From an uncultured Candidatus Saccharibacteria bacterium (GTDB lineage Bacteria; Patescibacteriota; Saccharimonadia; Saccharimonadales; Saccharimonadaceae), in the NCBI GenBank assembly GCA_948945085.1, contig CARBGY010000017.1, forward strand, positions 1-9,582: 9,582 bases of DNA, read 5' to 3'. The notes under the pieces are model-generated. The model searched no databases. It was not told where the DNA came from and saw only the letters and a program-made list of their open reading frames with translations. Shown here one piece after another: positions 4,925-9,582 of the stretch. Positions within the stretch are counted from its first letter, which is position 1. Every line of letters starts with the position of its first letter. A program made the translations under genes and the position numbers.

Positions 4925-6793
4925 TTATCGATATTGGCGAGCATGCTCGAGACTTTCGAGGTATTTTTGGATGATAGGCATTTTACTAAGGTAGTTGTTC
5001 CACATGTTGACGTAGTTACCATGCCGTCCTTCGCCGTAGCCGCCAGACTGATTAGCATATTCGAGTAGAGGTGTATTGTAATCCCCTGGTTTAATCCACT
5101 CAGTGTGGAGACCAGTTGAACTAATAGGAGAGTTAACTTCAATATTATTAATCCAAGCATGATTTTCTGAGTCGCGATTAAAAGTGTATCGGAGTTTATT
5201 GTTGGCGGAAGCGAATTGCTCAACATTGATGCGGCCATAGGTGTTACTGTTGGTATAATGAGAATTTTCTGGATAGACAAAAACTGGTGCAAAACTGCCA
5301 CTAATATCGAGGGATTGAGGATTGGAACGACCGTTTGGTGTAGAAAGATTGTAGATGGGGAGACGTGAGACCTCTTGGTAGTAGTCGCCGCGAAGTTGAC
5401 CATTACGTTGGGCATTTTGGTAAGTGTCACCATTGTAACGTTTAGCAGTACCAAAGAAAGCGAAGTTAGATCTTACGGGATCGAGGTCAAGGGTTTGGTT
5501 ATTTTGAGTGATGAGATCGAGCACGAATTGAGTTTCACTAGGTAAAGTAACGCTGTCTGCGGAATAGCCTTTACCATAATAATCGACGTTAAGTGCGTTA
5601 GGATCGTTCTTGGCGACGTAATCAGGTAGATAACGCCAAACACCATGAGATTTGCTATGGTAATAGGTGCAGACTTTGGTGCCTTTGGCGGTTTGGACGT
5701 AGGCAGTGACAGCATTGTGCCCGTGGCTGTTCTTATAAATATTTGAGAGGCCAATGTTAGCACCAGGAAGGCTGAGGCCGTATTTTGGCTCGAGACCTAG
5801 TTGTTTTAGTTTGTCGCTTGATAGCTCATAAGCTTTACCTTGATAGATGTATTGGTCGCCATCGACTTGGCCTTGTTCAAGATAGTTTTTGGCCTCTGGG
5901 CTAGAAAGAACGTGGAAATGAGTTTTTCTGAGAATTTCGCGATTAGACTCAGAGAAGGGGTAGTTGGATTCCGGAGCACTATTTAAAGAGCTGGGAGAGA
6001 TTTGTGATTCAGAGGTTGGAACTTGATAAACGGCTTGCATTTCAGGAGAAAGATAGCCGAGGTCCTTTTTAGGGTAATTGCTAGCTGGGGGATTTTGGTT
6101 GTAAGCGTTTAAAACTCGGTCGCGAGCGCTAGATTCGCGTTGTTTTTGGTGAGCTTTATGTTCGAGACGTTTGATGGCGCCGTAATATTCAAGACGTTTG
6201 CCAAAAAGTTTTTGTTTAAAATTGGCCATAGATGTTTCATATTCTCGAAACTTCTCGGGAGAATTATAGTCACGGATATGTTCCATGAATGCTTGTTCGA
6301 AGGTTTCGAATTCGACGGGTGTTGGAGCCTCAGCAAGGGCAACTTTGAGATCGTTTGGTTGTAGCTCTTTCATCCCATCAAATCCGTGTCCACTTAAAGT
6401 CGAAAGAATTCGTAGTTCTTGTCTGGAATTTAAGTTTTGGAACACCTTTTCAGGGCTGTTTCCTTTTGTGTAAATGGGTGGTGTAATTTCGCGAAGAAAA
6501 GCGCTTTTGCGGTCGTCAGTAAGGGCTCCAGAGTTAACTAAATTGTAAAATTTGGCTTCTTCGGCGTCACTGAGCTTATAATCTGCTTGTCCAATAATGT
6601 CTTTACCGTGTAATAATGAGCCGATGACTTTACGTTCTTGGCGAGATTGATTGGCTACTAGGCTGTCGGCTGAATTTGGGGAGGTTTCTGCAGGGTCAAA
6701 TTGAGTATCTTGGTTAACTTTTTCCCAATCCGAGGTAGTCCCAGCTTGTTCTTGGGGGGTATTACGAGTTTTATTGAAGTTGAAAAATCTCAT
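4925..6793 (-). CDS. Unknown 622-residue protein, predicted leaderless
   Basis: No family is recognised. There is no signal peptide or membrane segment, so it is probably cytoplasmic unless exported by an unusual route. Residues 1-~60 are polar and probably disordered. Residues ~60-230 look helical and charged. A Pro/Ser/Asn-rich linker follows (~230-290). The C-terminal ~320 residues are rich in Tyr, Asn and Gly and look beta-rich, with segments such as CTYYHSKSHGVWRYLPDY (about 373-390) and GYGEGRHGNYVNMWNNYL (about 584-601). The start is ATG 6793. An extended -10 box ends seven bases upstream, so transcription should start at the A of ATG and there is no room for a ribosome binding site. 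It sits between nusG and rplK where many bacteria have nothing. The CDS is confident from its long open frame and neighbouring signals; the role is unknown. Confidence 0.88.
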   Translation of the reverse strand: MRFFNFNKTRNTPQEQAGTTSDWEKVNQDTQFDPAETSPNSADSLVANQSRQERKVIGSLLHGKDIIGQADYKLSDAEEAKFYNLVNSGALTDDRKSAFLREITPPIYTKGNSPEKVFQNLNSRQELRILSTLSGHGFDGMKELQPNDLKVALAEAPTPVEFETFEQAFMEHIRDYNSPEKFREYETSMANFKQKLFGKRLEYYGAIKRLEHKAHQKQRESSARDRVLNAYNQNPPASNYPKKDLGYLSPEMQAVYQVPTSESQISPSSLNSAPESNYPFSESNREILRKTHFHVLSSPEAKNYLEQGQVDGDQYIYQGKAYELSSDKLKQLGLEPKYGLSLPGANIGLSNIYKNSHGHNAVTAYVQTAKGTKVCTYYHSKSHGVWRYLPDYVAKNDPNALNVDYYGKGYSADSVTLPSETQFVLDLITQNNQTLDLDPVRSNFAFFGTAKRYNGDTYQNAQRNGQLRGDYYQEVSRLPIYNLSTPNGRSNPQSLDISGSFAPVFVYPENSHYTNSNTYGRINVEQFASANNKLRYTFNRDSENHAWINNIEVNSPISSTGLHTEWIKPGDYNTPLLEYANQSGGYGEGRHGNYVNMWNNYLSKMPIIQKYLESLEHARQYR

Positions 6794-6799
6794 ATTATG

Positions 6800-6808
6800 A
6801 TTATAGCA
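6800..6808 (-). promoter_or_regulatory. Extended -10 promoter of the 622-residue gene
   Basis: Minus strand TGC-TATAAT (6808-6800), a perfect -10 with the extended TGN motif, and no good -35 at 16-18 bases. Only six bases (CATAAT) separate the -10 from ATG 6793. The usual distance from -10 to start of transcription puts +1 at the ATG itself, implying a leaderless mRNA. Confidence 0.75.
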
Positions 6809-6864
6809 TACGGGTTATGCTGTGTAGTTGAAAAAGGTAGATTGGAGAGTTTAGGTTAAAGTAC

Positions 6865-6893
6865 TTGACTTTTTTGAGAAAGTGTGCTAGTAT
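6865..6893 (+). promoter_or_regulatory. Promoter of the small membrane-protein operon
   Basis: TTGACT (6865-6870), 17-base spacer, TAGTAT (6888-6893) with TGC before the -10. It matches the promoter at 115-143 in 28 of 29 positions, the only difference being one spacer base. Transcription should start near 6900. Confidence 0.88.
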
Positions 6894-6963
6894 TAATGGT
6901 AAGGTGGGTTCTGGGCCTTAAAACTAGAATGCACATTAATTTTCCAAATTAAAGGGGGTGAAG

Positions 6964-7026
6964 TTGCGAACTTATCTTGTTGAAGTATTTCTTGTAGCTA
7001 CTAAAAATGTTGAAAAGGAGATGTAG
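6964..7026 (+). CDS. 20-codon upstream ORF (leader peptide)
   Basis: A TTG at 6964 follows AAAGGGGGTGA (6951-6961) by five bases from the G-run, a strong ribosome binding site. The frame runs 20 codons to TAG 7024-7026. The product would be MRTYLVEVFLVATKNVEKEM; the in-frame GTG at 6958 overlaps the G-run and is less likely. Its last codons contain the binding site AAGGAG (7015-7020) of the next gene, and its stop lies two bases before that gene's ATG. Translational coupling is therefore likely. The peptide has no obvious run of one amino acid for classical attenuation. It could be a regulatory leader or a small product in its own right. Confidence 0.6.
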   Translation: MRTYLVEVFLVATKNVEKEM

Positions 7027-7028
7027 AA

Positions 7029-7220
7029 ATGAAAAAGAGAACGAAGATTATGGTAACTGGAGTAGCTGTCGCTGGTGTCGTGGTGATCGCAGAGCTTGCT
7101 TATAGAGCGTATTGTGACATGTTTCTGGGTAGATGCTGTTGCGGGGAAGAGTTTTTCGAGAACACAGATGAGGCCGGCGACGGGAAACGGGCAGATGAGG
7201 ATGATTTCGATGACGATTAG
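7029..7220 (+). CDS. Small one-helix membrane protein with Cys cluster and acidic tail
   Basis: This 63-residue protein has a basic start (MKKRTK), a hydrophobic helix at ~7-24 (IMVTGVAVAGVVVIAELA), a cysteine patch just after it (C29, then C36-C37-C38 in GRCCCGEEF) and an acidic tail ending DEDDFDDD. The positive-inside rule favours the N-terminus inside and the tail outside. Start ATG 7029 follows AAGGAG by eight bases. It lies between the 20-codon ORF and the next small membrane protein in one operon. No family is recognised. The cysteines may bind metal or form disulfides with the partner protein. An antagonistic, signalling or envelope role would be guesswork. Confidence 0.75.
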   Translation: MKKRTKIMVTGVAVAGVVVIAELAYRAYCDMFLGRCCCGEEFFENTDEAGDGKRADEDDFDDD

Positions 7221-7246
7221 AGATTAAGGGGGTGAGAATATCGAGC

Positions 7247-7402
7247 TTGAAGAAGATTGTGAAGTTCTTGAAGTGGTATCTTTTAAGTTTGCTTTGGCTT
7301 GCGATATCTTGGCCAATTGCTCTTACGATAACTTGTTTCGTGGCGTCGTGGTGTGAGTCGTGCGTAGTGAGGATTCGGAAAGCTTTCGGCAGAAAGCGAT
7401 GA
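7247..7402 (+). CDS. Small one-helix membrane protein with basic ends
   Basis: This unlabelled small gene encodes 51 residues from TTG 7247, or 56 from the in-frame GTG 7232. TTG is preferred because AAGGGGGTGA (7226-7235) is a near-perfect Shine-Dalgarno upstream of it, while GTG overlaps that motif; the spacing to TTG is rather long. The protein reads MKKIVKFLKWY, a Leu/Trp-rich helix (WYLLSLLWLAISWPIALTIT), then C..., CESC and a strongly basic end (RIRKAFGRKR). It starts 26 bases after the stop of the acidic-tailed protein, in the same operon, and the terminator follows 30 bases later. Both proteins have cysteines beside the membrane and oppositely charged tails, so they may pair. The stop is TGA. 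Confidence 0.65.
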   Translation: MKKIVKFLKWYLLSLLWLAISWPIALTITCFVASWCESCVVRIRKAFGRKR

Positions 7403-7432
7403 CGATGATTTTTAGTTTGGGATTTTTATTTG

Positions 7433-7460
7433 AAAAGGCTGCCATCAGGCAGCCTTTATT
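7433..7460 (+). terminator. Terminator of the small membrane-protein operon
   Basis: AAAGGCTGCC (7434-7443) pairs with GGCAGCCTTT (7448-7457) around ATCA, followed by ATTTTA. It is a clear intrinsic terminator. Confidence 0.92.
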
Positions 7461-7466
7461 TTAGTA

Positions 7467-7496
7467 CTATAAACCTCCGGACTGAGGGTCCGGAGG
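7467..7496 (-). terminator. Terminator of secE-nusG
   Basis: On the minus strand CCTCCGGAC/GTCCGGAGG (7474-7482 with 7488-7496) forms a 9-bp GC-rich stem with a 5-base loop, followed by TTTATAG. It lies 35 bases beyond the nusG stop and faces the plus-strand terminator at 7433-7460. Confidence 0.85.
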
Positions 7497-7531
7497 CTGG
7501 TTATTCTATGACTTTTTATTAGAGAAATAGA

Positions 7532-8080
7532 TTATTGGAGTTGTTTGACTTGAAGGGCGTCGAGCTCGACTGGGGTTTCGCGGCCGAACATGGAAACCAT
7601 AACTTTAAGTTTCCCTTTTGTGGTATCGATTTCAGAGATAGCGCCCTCGAAACCTTTGAAGGGGCCGTCAATGATAGAGATAACTTCGCCGATTTCGTAG
7701 TTGACGGTGAACTTTGGTTCTTCAACACCCATACGCTTGCGGATTTCGTTGATTTCTTTTTCGGAGACGGGAGTAGGTTGGGTGCCATTGCCGATGAAGC
7801 CAGTGACACCTGGAGTGTTTCGGACGATGTACCAAGTTTCGTCTGATAAGCACATTTCGACTAGTACGTAGCCCTGGAAGATTTTGCGATCGACGACTTT
7901 GCGTTTGCCGTTTTTAATTTCGACGCGTTTTTCCTTCGGAACGATAGCGCCGAAGATTTTGCCCTCAAATTCGTTGGTGCCGACGCGTTGGTTAATACTA
8001 TCCGCTACTTTGTCTTCGTAGCCGCTATAGGTACTAATTGCGTACCAAGCTTGGGTGCCATCGTATCGGTTTACTGCCAT
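7532..8080 (-). CDS. nusG: Transcription termination/antitermination factor NusG
   Basis: NusG binds RNA polymerase through its NGN domain and links it to Rho or the ribosome through its KOW domain. Here the NGN domain spans ~1-118 (WYAISTYSGYEDKV near the start; RKIFQGYVLVEM at 65-76; IVRNTPGVTGFIG at 85-97), and the KOW domain ~125-182 (GEVISIIDGPFKGFEG at 131-146, ending ELDALQVKQL). The length of 182 residues is typical and no insertion is seen. ATG 8080 follows AAAGGAG. It is 27 bases after secE and transcribed with it. Downstream, where rplK usually follows, the unit ends at a terminator. Confidence 0.97.
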   Translation of the reverse strand: MAVNRYDGTQAWYAISTYSGYEDKVADSINQRVGTNEFEGKIFGAIVPKEKRVEIKNGKRKVVDRKIFQGYVLVEMCLSDETWYIVRNTPGVTGFIGNGTQPTPVSEKEINEIRKRMGVEEPKFTVNYEIGEVISIIDGPFKGFEGAISEIDTTKGKLKVMVSMFGRETPVELDALQVKQLQ

Positions 8081-8107
8081 AATTTATTCTCCTTTAGTTA
8101 ATTAGTT

Positions 8108-8503
8108 TTATTTAATATTAAGTAGTTGATTGAAGATGAAGGTAAAGAAAGCGTCGAGAACGAGAATGAAAATCATAAAAATTGCGCAATAGAAGAAAAC
8201 GGCGAGAACCATTTTCCAGGTAGCTTTGCGATTTGGCCAGCGGACTTGGCGAATTTCGCGCCAAGAATCGCGTAAGTAGCGACCAAAAGCGACAAAGGGC
8301 CGAAAGAGTATAAAGACGTTCTTGAGGGGTTTTTCGGTTGAAGGTGTTTTGGCGGTTTTTGGAGATTTCGGACTGGTTTTTGGACTTTTTAGAGTTTTAG
8401 TGGTAGTTTGGACTTTTAACTCGGGTTTTTGTTGCGTGTTACTAGAAGCGGTGATTTTGGTGATGTTAGTCTTTGTCTTGTTTTTTGAGGGCTGATTTGA
8501 CAT
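8108..8503 (-). CDS. secE: Preprotein translocase subunit SecE with Lys/Thr-rich N-terminus
   Basis: SecE clamps SecY in the membrane and is essential for protein export. The conserved part is residues ~72-131: the amphipathic segment FGRYLRDSWREIRQVRWPNR (73-92) with the RWP motif, then one membrane helix (~98-120). The first ~60 residues are a Lys/Thr/Ser/Pro low-complexity extension not found in the minimal ~60-residue form of the family, and are probably disordered in the cytoplasm. ATG 8503 follows AAAGGAG. It heads the secE-nusG unit. The tRNA-Trp and rpmG often found upstream of secE are absent here. Confidence 0.95.
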   Translation of the reverse strand: MSNQPSKNKTKTNITKITASSNTQQKPELKVQTTTKTLKSPKTSPKSPKTAKTPSTEKPLKNVFILFRPFVAFGRYLRDSWREIRQVRWPNRKATWKMVLAVFFYCAIFMIFILVLDAFFTFIFNQLLNIK

Positions 8504-8591
8504 GAAACTCCTTTCTTAGGTCTGGCGACTTAGTTGGATGGTTTTTAGTTATAAACATAGTTGTCACTAAAAACAAATTAACTATTAAAAA

Positions 8592-8609
8592 AAGTCTGAT
8601 ACCAGACTT
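8592..8609 (-). promoter_or_regulatory. 5'-terminal stem-loop of the secE-nusG transcript
   Basis: In the minus-strand RNA AAGTCTG-GTAT-CAGACTT (8609-8592) forms a perfect 7-bp hairpin that begins about three bases after the predicted transcription start and is followed by a T-run ending at 8587. It resembles an intrinsic terminator but sits too close to the start for classical termination. It may protect the 5' end or act as an early pause or attenuator. Confidence 0.6.
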
Positions 8610-8618
8610 GTCAATATA

Positions 8619-8647
8619 ATTATAGCAAAGAATGTCAATTTTGGGAA
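8619..8647 (-). promoter_or_regulatory. Promoter of secE-nusG
   Basis: Minus strand: TATAAT at 8624-8619 with extended TGC, and a weak -35 TTCCCA at 8647-8642, 17 bases away. The 14 bases TTCTTTGCTATAAT are the same as in the rplA promoter. A TTGACA also lies only eight bases upstream of the -10, too close to serve as -35 for it. Confidence 0.8.
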
Positions 8648-8660
8648 GGGTGGAAACTTA

Positions 8661-8690
8661 AAGAAAACTAGCCGACCTCGAAGGTCGGCT
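8661..8690 (-). terminator. Terminator of the 240-residue gene
   Basis: Minus strand AGCCGACCT/AGGTCGGCT (8670-8678 with 8682-8690) with a 3-base loop, followed by AGTTTTCTT. It separates the 8706-9428 gene from the secE promoter. Confidence 0.88.
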
Positions 8691-8705
8691 GAGATTATGT
8701 AGGTT

Positions 8706-9428
8706 TTACAGCTCAAGGTTTGGTGGTAAATATTCGGGCACTTCCGTGTCATGCTGAAAAAGAATAAAATGTGTCATGTCTGGATCGTTACTGTATCCGC
8801 CTTGATGCTGGATTAGGAAACGGAATCCGTCCACTTCAAGTTTGTAGGAAACCAGGATGCGTGGTAACAGGATGTATTTTCCTTTTGGAAAATTTTGACA
8901 GGCATTTTCTAAGAGATCGGAGTAATATATGGACGCATCTTGGTGCTGAGTGGGCCAGAATCTAGTGGAAAAGATACGGGTTTCGGGTTCTTGGTTGATG
9001 GTAAAACTGTATTTTTCCTGATTACGGGACTCGAGGTGGGCAGTGGTGAAGATAGACTGAAGACGCCGGTGAATGATGTGACTAGGGTCATCCTTATAGT
9101 GATTAAGCAGAAGATGCCGGATTTTATGAAAATTATGATTTCCGGCGGCAAGGACGAGCCGTACGGGTTGGTTGTCTTTGTAGAAAATAACGGCTAAATG
9201 CTTTTCGGGAAAGTTGAGACAATTGATGGAAGTAGAACTTTTCGCTTGGCAATTGTCGATGACGTGAAAAAAGTCATAGGCACTGGCAGCGTGGTCGCTC
9301 GTGCTACCATCTAAAAAGGCGAGAGCCCAGGAGACAGTGTCGACATCATCCATTTTAAAGGCTTCAGGAATAATGCGTAGATCGATGTTGGAAATATTAA
9401 TGAGCTGTTTAGAATTAAGGTCCTTCAT
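8706..9428 (-). CDS. Unknown 240-residue soluble protein
   Basis: No family is recognised. There is no signal peptide or membrane helix. It is a mixed-composition globular-looking protein with many His and aromatic residues. Notable segments are LAVIFYKDNQPVRLVLAAGN (about 78-97), an H-rich helix region HKIRHLLLNHYKDDPSHIIH (about 101-120) and a C-terminal half with FRFLIQHQGGYSNDPDMTHF. No catalytic motif can be named. ATG 9428 follows AAGGAGGG, a strong site. It is a single-gene unit with its own promoter (9481-9508), a palindrome in its leader (9451-9471) and a terminator (8661-8690). Its position upstream of secE suggests no specific role. Confidence 0.88.
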   Translation of the reverse strand: MKDLNSKQLINISNIDLRIIPEAFKMDDVDTVSWALAFLDGSTSDHAASAYDFFHVIDNCQAKSSTSINCLNFPEKHLAVIFYKDNQPVRLVLAAGNHNFHKIRHLLLNHYKDDPSHIIHRRLQSIFTTAHLESRNQEKYSFTINQEPETRIFSTRFWPTQHQDASIYYSDLLENACQNFPKGKYILLPRILVSYKLEVDGFRFLIQHQGGYSNDPDMTHFILFQHDTEVPEYLPPNLEL

Positions 9429-9450
9429 AAAACCCCTCCTTATGATTTTT

Positions 9451-9471
9451 TGAACAGTTGAATACTGTTCA
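9451..9471 (-). promoter_or_regulatory. Palindrome / 5' stem-loop upstream of the 240-residue gene
   Basis: TGAACAGT (9451-9458) and ACTGTTCA (9464-9471) form an 8-bp perfect dyad around five bases, starting about three bases after the predicted transcription start. As DNA it could be an operator for a dimeric repressor. As RNA it is another 5'-terminal hairpin like that of secE. The GAAC...GTTC halves resemble LexA sites, but the spacing is wrong for the usual Gram-positive LexA box. Confidence 0.55.
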
Positions 9472-9480
9472 CTATGCTAT

Positions 9481-9508
9481 TTTATAATAAATCCTGCAAG
9501 ATTGTCAA
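9481..9508 (-). promoter_or_regulatory. Promoter of the 240-residue gene
   Basis: Minus strand: TTGACA (9508-9503), 16-base spacer, TATAAA (9486-9481). Transcription should begin near 9474, placing the palindrome at the 5' end of the message. Confidence 0.85.
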
Positions 9509-9535
9509 AGTAGAGCAGTTTGGAGTTGTGTTAGC

Positions 9536-9554
9536 TAAACAAACATATTGCACT
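9536..9554 (-). repeat. Right copy of the 19-bp inverted repeat
   Basis: This is the exact reverse complement of 29-47. It lies about 28 bases beyond the -35 box of the 240-residue gene. The flanks are unlike those of the left copy apart from scattered matches, and no duplicated target site is evident. Confidence 0.85.
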
Positions 9555-9582
9555 ATAAGCAGAATAAAATAACCCTCGAGGT

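Noticed and set aside
4840..5454. Minus-strand 204-codon ORF in another frame of the 622-residue gene
   Set aside because: It lies in an alternative frame of a longer gene that has a good promoter, runs through the rplK promoter region, and has no start signals.
9452..9470. LexA/SOS box
   Set aside because: Half-sites GAAC and GTTC are present but separated by 11 bases, unlike the compact Gram-positive LexA box.
29..9554. Whole window as a transposon with terminal inverted repeats
   Set aside because: No transposase or integrase, no target-site duplication, and essential genes lie inside.

Overview
The window looks like chromosome from a small-genome bacterium of the Candidate Phyla Radiation, most probably a Saccharibacteria (TM7) relative. 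The basis is the character of the ribosomal proteins (an L1 with a long charged N-terminal extension, an L11 with a divergent N-terminal proline segment), the minimal one-helix SecE, short intergenic regions and near-consensus sigma70-type promoters in front of almost every unit. This is inference from protein character, not from a search.

The backbone lies on the minus strand and keeps the classical order secE - nusG - rplK - rplA (8503 down to 1035). It is not one tight operon. secE and nusG are 27 bases apart and share a promoter. rplK and rplA each have their own promoter and leader, and the intervals between them hold foreign-looking material. A 622-residue unknown protein (4925-6793, minus) sits between nusG and rplK, and its predicted promoter implies a leaderless message. 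A 240-residue unknown protein (8706-9428, minus) lies upstream of secE.

The plus strand carries self-contained units, each with its own signals. (1) 115-1030: promoter, hairpin leader, unknown 226-residue protein, terminator. (2) 2116-3928: promoter, structured leader, secreted 496-residue protein with three surface-type repeats, a Ser/Gly linker and an acidic tail, a folded 3' UTR, terminator. (3) About 3955-4312: a nested, G.U-rich foldable segment ending in an intrinsic terminator, a candidate new structured RNA. (4) 6865-7460: promoter, a 20-codon upstream ORF, and two small one-helix membrane proteins with cysteines beside the membrane and opposite charge on their tails. Units 1 and 4 use almost the same 29-base promoter.

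Perfect 19-base inverted repeats lie near the two ends of the window (29-47 and 9536-9554). Convergent units are separated by terminators at 998-1028, 4282-4312 and 7433-7496. No CRISPR array, tRNA, rRNA or transposase was found. The most interesting items are the candidate RNA at 3955-4312, the small membrane-protein operon with its upstream ORF, the shared promoter, and the pattern of stem-loops in the minus-strand leaders.
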